64,000 nt of DNA from Chersky-840 sp963848335 (GTDB lineage: Bacteria; Actinomycetota; Acidimicrobiia; Acidimicrobiales; UBA8190), in the NCBI GenBank assembly GCA_963848335.1, contig CAWKDD010000004.1, positions 1-64,000 on the forward strand, written 5' to 3'. The position numbers were made by a program, and so were the translations under genes. A model generated the notes under the pieces. That model was not told where the DNA came from, ran no database searches, and saw nothing but the letters and a program-made list of their open reading frames with translations. Below, piece by piece: positions 39,348-47,292 of this stretch (within the stretch, counting starts at the first letter, position 1; every line of letters begins with the position of its first letter).

Positions 39348-40142
39348 TCAGGAGGCGGGCGCCTCCTTGGCGTGTCCGAGGCCCACCATGAGGTCGATCC
39401 AACCCTGCATGTCGCCGTTCTTCAGGTCCACGTGGGCCTTGAGGTCGGCGGGAACGAAGAATTCGAAGCCGCCGGTCTCGAGCGCGTCGACGATCCCCGC
39501 CGCGCACTCTTGCGGGGTGGCGAACTGCGCTCCCGGAAGCCCGGGGAGCTCGCCGGGCTGAGGAACCCAGATCTCCGTGTCGATGGCACCGGGCTGGATC
39601 AGCTTCACCTCGATCGGCGTGTCGGCCAGGTCCATGGCGGCGACCTCGCTCCAGCCCGTCATGGCGAACTTGGCCGCGCAGTACGCGGACTCGTGGACGA
39701 TCCCGAACCGCCCGCCGCCGCTGGCGACGTTCACGATCGTCCCCGAGCCGCGCTCGAGCATGAGCGGGAGCACGGCGAGGTTCATGCGGATCGGCGACAT
39801 GAAGTTCGTGCGCATCACCACGTCGAGATCCTCGGCGGTGTGATCCGTGACGAGCTTGCGCTTGCCCACGGCCGCGTTGTTCACCAGGCAGTCGAGCCCG
39901 CCGAACGCGTCCCACGCGTCGTGCACGAGCTTCACGGCCGCGTCCACGTCCGAGAGGTCGACGACCCACAGGCGCGACCCGGCGGCGTGCTCACGGCACT
40001 GCACCAAGGTCTCTTCGAGCCGCTCGGCGCGCCGCGCCGCGATCCCGACGGTCGCGCCGCGTTCGGCCAGCATCGGTGCCAGTGCTTGACCGATCCCCGA
40101 CGACGCGCCCGTCACGAGGATGGTGGCGCCTTCGATTCTCAT
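39348..40142 (-). CDS. SDR-family oxidoreductase
   Basis: A 264-residue short-chain dehydrogenase: ILVTGASSGIGQALAPML, ARRAERLEE (Arg pair suggests NADPH), CLVNNAAVG, VNVASGGGRFG with the catalytic Ser replaced by or shifted to the Ser in VAS, YCAAKFAM and QPGAIDTEIW. It is clearly paralogous to the SDR at 50810 in this window, with the same WDAFGxLDCLVNNA core. Substrate unknown. Confidence 0.87.
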   Translation of the reverse strand: MRIEGATILVTGASSGIGQALAPMLAERGATVGIAARRAERLEETLVQCREHAAGSRLWVVDLSDVDAAVKLVHDAWDAFGGLDCLVNNAAVGKRKLVTDHTAEDLDVVMRTNFMSPIRMNLAVLPLMLERGSGTIVNVASGGGRFGIVHESAYCAAKFAMTGWSEVAAMDLADTPIEVKLIQPGAIDTEIWVPQPGELPGLPGAQFATPQECAAGIVDALETGGFEFFVPADLKAHVDLKNGDMQGWIDLMVGLGHAKEAPAS

Positions 40143-40178
40143 CGTCGTCGACGAGCTCTCGACGGAGCTCGCACGCCG

Positions 40179-40709
40179 TTACCGCCTGCGGGCGGTGGTC
40201 TTCTTGGCGGTGCGACGAAGGGGAGTCTTCTTGGCCGTGGTGCGACGGGCGGGAGCCTTCTTGGCGGGCGCCCTCTTGGCCGGCGCCCGGCGCGTGGTCT
40301 TCTTGGCCGCCGTCTTGCGTGCCGGTGCAGCCTTCTGTGCACGCGGAGTGGCGGCGGCAACCGTCTTGCCCGCGGCGCGCACGGCGTCGTCACTCGTCGG
40401 GAAGGCGCCACGCTTGAGGCGCGGGGCCGTCGCCGGAGCCATCACCGCGTCCTTGAACGCCTTCACCGGAGTGATGCGGGCCTTCTTGGAGGCCTTGATG
40501 CGAATCGCCTCCCCGGTGGCTGGGTTCCGGCCCATCCGGGCGGGGCGGTTGACCTTGACGAACTTGGCGAATCCGGTGATCGCCACCGGCTCCCCCTGCG
40601 ACACGACCGCGGTCACGACGTCGGTGAAGCCTTCGAGGACATTGGACACCGTCTTGAGGTCCACATCCGCGTGTACGGCCACCGCTTTGGCAAGCTCTCT
40701 TTTGTTCAT
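40179..40709 (-). CDS. hup: HU-family nucleoid protein with Lys/Arg-rich tail
   Basis: Residues 1-90 form the HU fold: MNKRELAKAVAVHADVDLKT, VSQGEPVAITGFAKFVKVNR, RMGRNPATGEAIRIKASKKA and TPVKAFKDAV. The remaining 85 residues are Ala/Lys/Arg/Pro-rich (PAKK-type) like the tail of mycobacterial HupB and eukaryotic H1. It compacts DNA in the nucleoid. The start has an AAAGAGAG-type site and an AT-richer upstream stretch. Confidence 0.93.
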   Translation of the reverse strand: MNKRELAKAVAVHADVDLKTVSNVLEGFTDVVTAVVSQGEPVAITGFAKFVKVNRPARMGRNPATGEAIRIKASKKARITPVKAFKDAVMAPATAPRLKRGAFPTSDDAVRAAGKTVAAATPRAQKAAPARKTAAKKTTRRAPAKRAPAKKAPARRTTAKKTPLRRTAKKTTARRR

Positions 40710-40778
40710 GGGGGCCTATTGTGGTCCACGCGTGGCCGACGCGCCAAAGCAACGCCCGTTTTTTCGACTTTTTTTCGA

Positions 40779-43715
40779 TCAGCGCCCCAACATCCACAGG
40801 CCGGCACGTGTGGCGCGCTGTGCGATCGCGGCGCCGAGCCCGGGGATGTGCGTGGCGATCCGGCGTGATCTCGACGCTGCACGTGCAGATGTTCCGACCC
40901 CACCGTCGTCGTGTCGCGCCAGTCGCCACCCCGTGCCGGCACGGGCCAGACCGGCGAAAAGGCGCCGGGGGACGCTCACGAGCACCAGGAGCACCACGCC
41001 GACAAGCACGAGGAGTGTCCCGAGCTGAGCCGCGCCCGCGACACCCGGGCCCGCGCCGGTGAACGCCAGGGAGCCGCTCGATACCTCCGGTGTCGACGAG
41101 CCTCCCGATGGGGTCGAACCACCGGACCCGGCCGTGGCCGGCTTGGCGGAGCTCGTCGTGGTCGTGGGTGCCACGGTCGAGGTCGTGGCGGGGGCCGCCG
41201 TCGTCGTGGTGGCCGGCGTCGCGCTCGTCGTGGTTGTGGGCGCAATTGTTGCCGAGGTGGTGGTCGTGGGCGCCACGGTCGAGGTGGTGGTAGTCGAGGT
41301 GGTGGTGGTCGAGGTGGTGGTGGTCGAGGTGGTGGTGGGCGTGGTGGTGGGTTGTGGCAAGGAGAGCAGCAGGCCGGCACCCGACGCATCGGACGCGGCG
41401 GCGAAGCATGCCGCCGTCGAGGGGCACGCCATGTCCGACACCTCGGCGGTCACCGAGGGGAGGGCCTCGGCCGTCCATGTCGAGCCCCCGTCCCCGCTCG
41501 CCAACATCTGGGCCCCTCCCCCGCTGGAGGCGAGCACGGCTGTGGAGCCCTCGTCGACGAGGGTGTCGGCGGTGACGCTGCGAAGTGCCCCGGCGGTGAC
41601 GACTCCGAGGCCGCCCCGGCTCAGCACGGCGTGGCGCAGAGCAGCCCCGGACCGTAGGGCTGGGTCCAGCGATGCGTTCTCGGCACTCGTGGTCGCGGCC
41701 CCGGCTCCCAGCGCGACGGTGGTGCCTCCCTGGTCGAGCGACGCCGCGGACTGGCCTGCCGCGAAGCAGATCGTCGTGGTCGGGACGCAGGCCACGCTGT
41801 CGAGCGGCCCGTATTCGGAGGGGAAGCTGACCGGTTGCCAGATGGCCCCCCCGTCGGCGGTGGTCACGGCGACGGCGCCGATCTCCGCTTCGCCGGAGAC
41901 GGCGTTGCCGACGGCCACGCACGAGGTGGCTGATCGGCACGTGATGGCGTCGAGCTCGGCCACCTCACTCGGTGCGGTGTGGGAGACCCAGGTGGCACCT
42001 CCGTTGCCGCTGGTGAGGATCTCGGCCGGTGCGGCTTCGGATTCCAGGTTGCTGACGCCCACCGCCATGCACGTCGTGGTGGTGGGGCAGGTCACCGCCG
42101 ACAGGGGCCCGCTCGTCGACGGGACGGCCCGGAGCACCCAGGTGGCCCCTCCATTGCCGGTGGTGAGGACGAGCCCGGTGCTGAAATCGGCACTGGCGCC
42201 CACGGCCACACACGTCGTCGTGGACGAGCAGTCGATCCCGAGGATCGGGCCCGTCCCCGCCGGGAGCGTCTGGGGGGCCCAGGTGGCCCCGCCGTCGGTC
42301 GTGGCCACGACCACGCTCTCGAGCGAGGTCTCGTCGCTGGTGTTCAAGCCCACGGCAATGCAATCGGAGGCGGAGGTGCAGGTCAGCCCTTCGACCAACG
42401 GCGAGGTCAAGGGGAGCGGCCGCGCCGTCCACGTGGCCCCCCCGTCCGTGCTGACCTCCACGACCGGGCCGTTGGAGTCGATCCCGGCCGCGAAGCAGTC
42501 GGTCGGTGTCGGACAACTGATCCGGTCGAAGAGCCCCGTTCCTGACGGCAGGCTCCCCGTCGACCAGGTGGTCCCCCCGTCGGTGGTGGAGAGGACGTCG
42601 CCCACAAGGGACAGTTCGGTACCCGTCACCACGCACGCCGTCGCCGACGTGCAGTCGACCCCGCCGAGCTCACCGGTGCCCGAAGGAACCGTCTGCGCGG
42701 CCCAGGTCGTGGCTCCGTCGGTGCTGCGGAGCACGACGCCGGCGTCGAAATCCGTCCCGGTGCCCACGGCGGTGCAGGTGGTGGCGGTGCCGCAGCTGAC
42801 ACTCTGGAGCCCACCGGCTGCGGCGGCCGGCACTTTCTCGGCTTTCCAGGTGACGCCCCCGTTCGCCGACGACACGATCTCCGCCGCGCTGTCGTCCTGG
42901 TTGGTTCCCACCGCCACGCACGACGTCGAGGTGGGGCAGGTCACCCCGGAAAGGTCTCCGGCGCTGGCCGGCGTCTTCTCAATGGTCCAGGTGGCCCCGC
43001 CGTTGCTGGTGGAGATGGCCACGGCGGTTTCGCCTTCGACATCGGTCCCCACCGCTACGCATGCGGTGGCGCTCGAGCACGACACGGCCTCGAGCTCCCC
43101 GATGTCGACGGGGAGGGTCTGCTCCGCCCAGGTGGTCCCCCCGTCGGTGCTGGTGAGCACCACGCCGTTTTCGTACTGGTCGTCGGTCCCGACCGCGACG
43201 CACCGGGTGGCGGTGGGGCAGCTCACGCCGCCCAGCGGCCCGGCCGAGGCCGGGGCGGTCTGGTTCACCCAGGTGGTCCCCCCGTCGGCGGTGGTGGCGA
43301 TGACCGGCCCCGGCTCGAGAGGGTCCACCCCCACCGCCACGCATGCCGTGGCGGTGAAGCAGCTGATCGATGTAAGGGGTCCGGCGGTGGCCGGGGGGCT
43401 TTGGGTGGTCCACGTGGCCCCCCCGTCGCCGCTGGTGACGATCTGGGCCGCCTCCAGATTGGGAACGGCCCCCACGGCGATGCATGCCTTGGCCGAAGTA
43501 CACGCCACCGCTCCCAGCGGACCGATCGGAGCCGGGTAGGACGCGCTCACCTGCCATCCCGACGGCGCGGCCCCCGCCCCGGTGGTGGCGAGCAGTCCGG
43601 CCCCGACGGCGATCACCGCGGTCGCTATGACTTGGCCAATGAGTCTGTACCGACCCACCGGCCGTTCGCCGAGCGCGGCGACGCCGGCCTGCCCCCGAAG
43701 CTTTCGTCGGTCCAT
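40779..43715 (-). CDS. Large secreted repeat protein with Thr-rich stalk and LAFTG sorting-like motif
   Basis: The 978-residue product has a signal peptide (GQVIATAVIAVGAGLLATTGAGA). About fifteen repeats of some 48 residues follow, each of the type GxLxxVxCxxxxxCxAVG followed by TxDGGxTW; this is a BNR/YCF48-like propeller unit with a Cys pair per repeat. A Thr-rich stalk (TTTPTTTSTTTTSTTTT) comes next, then SLAFTGAGPG, a membrane segment, VPRRLFAGLARAG, and 50 more basic residues. LAxTG is the class E sortase signal, but here a long cytosolic tail follows. The start MDRRKLRG at 43715 is chosen. Function is probably surface display or adhesion (inference). Confidence 0.85.
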   Translation of the reverse strand: MDRRKLRGQAGVAALGERPVGRYRLIGQVIATAVIAVGAGLLATTGAGAAPSGWQVSASYPAPIGPLGAVACTSAKACIAVGAVPNLEAAQIVTSGDGGATWTTQSPPATAGPLTSISCFTATACVAVGVDPLEPGPVIATTADGGTTWVNQTAPASAGPLGGVSCPTATRCVAVGTDDQYENGVVLTSTDGGTTWAEQTLPVDIGELEAVSCSSATACVAVGTDVEGETAVAISTSNGGATWTIEKTPASAGDLSGVTCPTSTSCVAVGTNQDDSAAEIVSSANGGVTWKAEKVPAAAAGGLQSVSCGTATTCTAVGTGTDFDAGVVLRSTDGATTWAAQTVPSGTGELGGVDCTSATACVVTGTELSLVGDVLSTTDGGTTWSTGSLPSGTGLFDRISCPTPTDCFAAGIDSNGPVVEVSTDGGATWTARPLPLTSPLVEGLTCTSASDCIAVGLNTSDETSLESVVVATTDGGATWAPQTLPAGTGPILGIDCSSTTTCVAVGASADFSTGLVLTTGNGGATWVLRAVPSTSGPLSAVTCPTTTTCMAVGVSNLESEAAPAEILTSGNGGATWVSHTAPSEVAELDAITCRSATSCVAVGNAVSGEAEIGAVAVTTADGGAIWQPVSFPSEYGPLDSVACVPTTTICFAAGQSAASLDQGGTTVALGAGAATTSAENASLDPALRSGAALRHAVLSRGGLGVVTAGALRSVTADTLVDEGSTAVLASSGGGAQMLASGDGGSTWTAEALPSVTAEVSDMACPSTAACFAAASDASGAGLLLSLPQPTTTPTTTSTTTTSTTTTSTTTTSTVAPTTTTSATIAPTTTTSATPATTTTAAPATTSTVAPTTTTSSAKPATAGSGGSTPSGGSSTPEVSSGSLAFTGAGPGVAGAAQLGTLLVLVGVVLLVLVSVPRRLFAGLARAGTGWRLARHDDGGVGTSARAASRSRRIATHIPGLGAAIAQRATRAGLWMLGR

Positions 43716-43841
43716 GGTCCGCACCCCCCCGGCGAATGCCCCAATGAGGTTCGGCCGGTGGGGCGACGTTAGCGGTCGTGGGCTGGGCTTTTCAATGGTC
43801 ACCGGCCAACGGGCATGGGCTCCGGCCTGAGTGGGCCGGCC

Positions 43842-43895
43842 AGTCCCCGATCCCGGTCTCCGAGCCCGGCTTAGTCCCCGATCCCGGTCTCCGAG
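43842..43895. repeat. 31-base duplication of the comB 3' end
   Basis: A 23-base stretch at 43842-43864 recurs at 43873-43895, period 31. The second copy covers the last codons of comB next to its TAA (43871-43873). At the matching place in the first copy the triplet reads CCA, so no stop is kept there. Confidence 0.85.
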
Positions 43896-44695
43896 AAGGA
43901 GAACGCCCCGTCGTCGCGCAACACGGGGACGCACCGGTCGCAGTCGAGCGGCACCGCCATGTCGACATCCCCGCCGTAGCCGGCGTTGACCAGCTGGAGG
44001 GCGGAACCACACGATCTGAGGGCGCCCTCGACGTCCCCGGCAGCCTCGAACATCCCCGCCACCGCGGCCGCCTCCGCCGACAGCGTGGACCCCGCCCTTC
44101 TCAGGTGGTGGAGGACCGCTCCGGCCCCGAGAGCATCCTCGAGCGCCGGGCGCAGGGACCCGTCCGGCCAGCGCTCGCCGGCGGCGACGATCACGACCGG
44201 TTGTCCGGGAGTGCCGTACCCGTGTGCCACCAACCATTGTCCGACGGCACCGGCGTTGCGCAGGCAGGCGGCGACCACGGGGTGCCCGGCGCCGGTCGCG
44301 CCGGTCGCGCCGGCCGCGGCGGCCGCGGCGGCCGCGGCGGCGATGGACGAGCCGTTGGGAGATGGCAGCACCAGGCGAGGCGTCACGGGGGCGGTGCTCA
44401 GGACGGCGGGAGACAGGGACCAGGGGTGGTCGGCCGACACGTCCCGGCGACGCACGGCGAGCTCGGCGTCATGTGCGACGGCGAAGTCCCGGGCGCTCGC
44501 ATCGTCCCAGGCATAGGGGAACACCGCCATGCCCCTGCTGACGCAGAGAGACACCGACGTCGTGAAGGACAGGACGTCCACCACCACCAGGCACCGGGCC
44601 TCCGTGGCCAGACGAGCCGCTGCGGTCGGCCCCCATTCGAAGCGAACGTCGCCCTCGAACTGCCCGAAAGCATCCCCTAGGCCCGACTCGACCAC
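43871..44695 (-). CDS. comB: 2-phosphosulfolactate phosphatase family protein (ComB-like)
   Basis: A 274-residue ComB-fold protein with RCLVVVDVLSFTTSVSLCVS, SADHPWSLSPAVL, LVLPSPNGSSIAAA, VVAACLRNAGAVGQWL and VIVAAGERWPDGSLRPALED. These are the conserved blocks of the phosphosulfolactate phosphatase family. In non-methanogens the true substrate is often unknown, so coenzyme M synthesis should not be assumed. GTG start at 44695. A run of ten alanines and Gly-Ala-Thr repeats follow the LPSPNGSS block. Confidence 0.85.
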   Translation of the reverse strand: MVESGLGDAFGQFEGDVRFEWGPTAAARLATEARCLVVVDVLSFTTSVSLCVSRGMAVFPYAWDDASARDFAVAHDAELAVRRRDVSADHPWSLSPAVLSTAPVTPRLVLPSPNGSSIAAAAAAAAAAGATGATGAGHPVVAACLRNAGAVGQWLVAHGYGTPGQPVVIVAAGERWPDGSLRPALEDALGAGAVLHHLRRAGSTLSAEAAAVAGMFEAAGDVEGALRSCGSALQLVNAGYGGDVDMAVPLDCDRCVPVLRDDGAFSFSETGIGD

Positions 44696-44763
44696 CCGGT
44701 GTCCACTTCCCGTTCGATTCGGGCACCGCTGCCGAGGTTCCCGACGTGGCGAAACCCTTCTCG

Positions 44764-44836
44764 TGGTCGGGACCGGCGTCGATCCGGTGACCTCACGCTT
44801 TTCAGGCGCGCGCTCTACCAACTGAGCTACCCGACC
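44764..44836 (-). tRNA. tRNA-Phe (anticodon GAA)
   Basis: Acceptor GGTCGGG/CCCGACC, D-arm GTAGCTCAGTTGGTAGAGC, anticodon stem CGCGC/GCGTG with loop CTGAAAA giving GAA, and T-arm CCGGATCGACGCCGG. The 3' CCA is not encoded. Confidence 0.95.
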
Positions 44837-44864
44837 GCAGAGCCGAGGACGATGTCCTAGGCGG

Positions 44865-44939
44865 CGGTCCTGACGGGATTTGAACCCGCGACCTCCGGCT
44901 TGACAGGCCGGCGTGCACTCCAGACTGCACCACAGGACC
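44865..44939 (-). tRNA. tRNA-Asp (anticodon GTC)
   Basis: Acceptor GGTCCTG/CAGGACC, anticodon stem CCGGC/GCCGG with loop CTGTCAA giving GTC, T-arm GCGGGTTCAAATCCCGT. The discriminator is G, as expected for tRNA-Asp. Confidence 0.95.
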
Positions 44940-44965
44940 CCGGTCAGCGTTTGCCCCACTCGCTG

Positions 44966-45038
44966 CACCCCCAACGGGATTCGAACCCGTGTTACCGCCT
45001 TGAAAGGGCGGCGTCCTCGGCCACTAGACGATGGGGGC
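44966..45038 (-). tRNA. tRNA-Glu (anticodon TTC)
   Basis: Acceptor GCCCCCA/TGGGGGT, anticodon stem CCGCC/GGCGG with loop CTTTCAA giving TTC, T-arm ACGGGTTCGAATCCCGT. Third of a same-strand group Glu-Asp-Phe, probably one transcript. Confidence 0.95.
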
Positions 45039-45084
45039 TGGACCGATCAGGGCTTTGGCAGGTTAGCAGGGTCCCTCTCGGACC

Positions 45085-46464
45085 TCACCCGGGAGAGTCG
45101 GCGCCGGGAAGGTGCCACGTCGACCCGTCGGGGGTGTCGTTGATCTCGACGCCCAGGCCGATCAGGCCGTCGCGCACGCCGTCGGCATCGGCGAACCGCC
45201 GTTCCCGGCGGGCGGCGTCCCGGAGGGTGAGGGCCAGCTCCACGAAGGGCCCCACGACGCTGGCCGGGTCGCGTGCTCCCGACGCGGCCAGCTGGCCCAG
45301 CTCGGCGACCATGGCCCGCAGGCTGGCCCGGCCCCGATCGAGCACGTCGGACTGCAACGTGTCGGCGCTCCAGGCCCACAGCTGGTCGTCGAGCGCTAGC
45401 ACGGTCTGCACCATGGTGGCGACGTCCGACGCGCGCCGCGCGGCCCGGAAGGACTCCTCGAGGTCGCGGATGGCGCCGAGCAACGGGGGCCCGCCGCCTC
45501 CCGTGGGCACGAACGTGTCGGCCCCGCTTCCGGCCATCGATCCCTCGAGGCTGTCCCCGGCTCCTTCGTCCGCGACCCCCTCGTCACCGGCTCCCTCGGT
45601 CGTGGCGGCTTCCCCCCCGTCCCCGCTCGCCGCCGGACGGGTCGCTCGGGTGCGGACCGAGGACAGCTCGTCGGCGATCTCGACGATGCGGTCTAGAGCC
45701 AGCGTCTGTCCGGCTTCGATGCGGGCGGACCGGCCCCTGACCCGGACCGTGACCCCACCGTGGCCGGAGACCACGGCGTGGTGGGCGTCGAGGTCGATGC
45801 ACAGCGCGCTGTGCTCGTCGACGCCGAGGACGAAGGTGTCCTCGGGGAGCTCGCGCTCGAGCATGGCCAGGCGCTGCTCACCCAGGTAGCAGAAGCGGGT
45901 GTCGTGGGTGCCCCCCTCGGCGTTGTCGTAGTGGGGGATGAGCGCGACGTGGAGGCCGATCGCCGCCAGGAGGTCGAGACCGGGCACCCAGCGCGGATCC
46001 TCTCCCACCTTGTAGACCTCGTAGACCGGGACCGTCACCGCCCCCAGCGTCAACGCCGCGGCCGACGCAAAGGTCAGCGCTCCTCCCAGGGCGAGCTTCT
46101 CGGCCAGCACCGGGGGGACGAGGGTCCCCTGCCACTGGCGCAGCGCGTAGGTGGGGCTGCCGGGCCCGGCGAAGACCAAGGGCGCCGCCGCCAGCTTGGC
46201 CACGATGGCGTCTCCCGCCGGTCCTTCGAGGTCAGCGGCGCGGCGCAGGCCGGCCACCTCCAAGGTGGCGCCCACGCTGTCGCGGAAGTAGGTCACCGCC
46301 CGGGCCGCCAGCTCGGCGGCATTGGTCTGGAACCCGAAGGGCGTGTCGAGGAGCAGCCCGCGGACCTCGCCGGGCCCGAGCTGCTCGACCACGGATCGGT
46401 GGACCTTCACCATGGTGGGCGCGGTCTCGCCCGATCCCATGATGGTGAGGAGCCGGGGGATCAC
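45085..46464 (-). CDS. Peptidase S51/cyanophycinase-like protein fused to a CysRS-type C-terminal domain
   Basis: The 459-residue product has two parts. Residues 1-255 follow the peptidase S51 pattern: LLTIMGSGETAPTMVKVHRS, LLLDTPFGFQTNAAELAARA, FAGPGSPTYALRQW, a Ser in GALTFASAAALTLG at the nucleophile position, and LGVDEHSALCIDLDAHHAVV. After an acidic Gly-rich linker (about 265-315), residues 320-459 resemble the C-terminal helical domain of cysteinyl-tRNA synthetase: RRERRFADADGVRDGLIGLG, then VEINDTPDGSTWHLPG. GTG start at 46464. Function unknown; the fusion may be a peptidase tied to tRNA or amino-acid sensing (speculative). Confidence 0.82.
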   Translation of the reverse strand: MIPRLLTIMGSGETAPTMVKVHRSVVEQLGPGEVRGLLLDTPFGFQTNAAELAARAVTYFRDSVGATLEVAGLRRAADLEGPAGDAIVAKLAAAPLVFAGPGSPTYALRQWQGTLVPPVLAEKLALGGALTFASAAALTLGAVTVPVYEVYKVGEDPRWVPGLDLLAAIGLHVALIPHYDNAEGGTHDTRFCYLGEQRLAMLERELPEDTFVLGVDEHSALCIDLDAHHAVVSGHGGVTVRVRGRSARIEAGQTLALDRIVEIADELSSVRTRATRPAASGDGGEAATTEGAGDEGVADEGAGDSLEGSMAGSGADTFVPTGGGGPPLLGAIRDLEESFRAARRASDVATMVQTVLALDDQLWAWSADTLQSDVLDRGRASLRAMVAELGQLAASGARDPASVVGPFVELALTLRDAARRERRFADADGVRDGLIGLGVEINDTPDGSTWHLPGADSPG

Positions 46465-46491
46465 GGAGCCGCCCTCACGGAGCCCCCCTCA
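46461..46491. repeat. 14-base repeat with three staggered minus-strand TGA codons at the DUF2017 end
   Basis: TCACGGAGCC-type units place TCA at 46489 (the real DUF2017 stop), 46475 and 46461, period 14. The last copy is also part of the GTGA at the start of the S51 fusion gene, so the array joins the two genes. Confidence 0.7.
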
Positions 46492-46974
46492 CGAACCCCC
46501 CTGGGGCAGCGCGGCCGAGAGCGCGTCCACGATCTCGTTCTGGAGCATGCTCAGGTACTGGTAGACGGTGAACTGGTCCGCCCTCGGGTCGTCGGAGTCC
46601 AAGGGGTCGATCTCGCTCATGTCCTCGCTCACGTCGAGCTGGGTCCCGAGCAGCAGGCGCAGGACCTCGACCGCACCCAGCCAGCCGGCCAGCTCATCGG
46701 CGTCGATGGTGGCGGCGTCGACGGTCGACACCATCGCGTCCAGAGCCTGGTGGTGGTGCTCGAGGAGCTGGCCACCCATCATCTCGTGGTAGTCGGACTG
46801 GGCTGCAGCGTCGTCGGGGTAGGCGACGGGAAAGAGGCGCTGGGCCGTCGGGTCGTCGTGGTCGACGAGCTCCCGGGCCTGCTGGGGCAGCATGCGCAGC
46901 AGGTCGCGCTCGGGAGCCTCGAGCCCCGGGCGGATGCGGCCGTGGCGGTCGCGCACGAAGCGCCGACGGGCCAT
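46489..46974 (-). CDS. DUF2017 family protein
   Basis: The 161-residue acidic protein (MARRRFVRDRHGRIRPGLEA, LLRMLPQQARELVDHDD, LFPVAYPDDAAAQSDYHEMM, DAATIDADELAGWLGAVEVL, YQYLSMLQNEIVDAL) is DUF2017, which is found next to clpS throughout Actinobacteria. The role is unknown; linkage suggests a link to Clp proteolysis. The start ATG overlaps the clpS stop (ATGA). Confidence 0.88.
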   Translation of the reverse strand: MARRRFVRDRHGRIRPGLEAPERDLLRMLPQQARELVDHDDPTAQRLFPVAYPDDAAAQSDYHEMMGGQLLEHHHQALDAMVSTVDAATIDADELAGWLGAVEVLRLLLGTQLDVSEDMSEIDPLDSDDPRADQFTVYQYLSMLQNEIVDALSAALPQGGS

Positions 46975-47279
46975 CACGACGACTTCTCCATGGTGGCCCA
47001 CAGCCCGTGCTCGTGGAGCCGGAAGACGTCGAGCTCGGCCCGCTCGCGAGGCCCGGAGCTCACGACGGCCCGGCCCTTGTGGTGCACGTCGAGCATGAGC
47101 TTGGTGGCCTTGTCCCGGCTGTAGCCGAAGAGCTTCTGGAACACGTAGGTGACGTAGGACATCAGGTTGATGGGGTCGTTCCACACGATGACCAGCCACG
47201 GCCGGTCGGGGCGCACGTCCTCTCCGCCCTGGGGGGCATCGACCTCGACCGGCTGGACCTCGGTGCCCGGGCCCGTCAT
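46974..47279 (-). CDS. clpS: ATP-dependent Clp protease adaptor ClpS
   Basis: A 101-residue ClpS with RPWLVIVWNDPINLMSYVTY, FQKLFGYSRDKATKLMLDVH and KGRAVVSSGPRERAELDVF. The N-degron pocket residues (N-D in WNDP, M in NLM, H in VHHKG) are kept. It delivers N-end-rule substrates to ClpC/ClpP in the cytosol. The ATG at 47279 gives a normal length; the longer frame to 47339 overlaps ctaA. Confidence 0.94.
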   Translation of the reverse strand: MTGPGTEVQPVEVDAPQGGEDVRPDRPWLVIVWNDPINLMSYVTYVFQKLFGYSRDKATKLMLDVHHKGRAVVSSGPRERAELDVFRLHEHGLWATMEKSS

Positions 47280-47292
47280 CGCAGGGGGCCCG

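Noticed and set aside
41059..43539. 826-codon open frame on the plus strand opposite the secreted repeat protein
   Set aside because: It mirrors the repeat structure of the minus-strand gene, has no recognisable domain, and long antisense frames are expected at this GC content.
43871..44695. Coenzyme M biosynthesis locus on the strength of comB
   Set aside because: No other coenzyme M genes are nearby, and ComB-family proteins occur widely in bacteria with unknown substrates.
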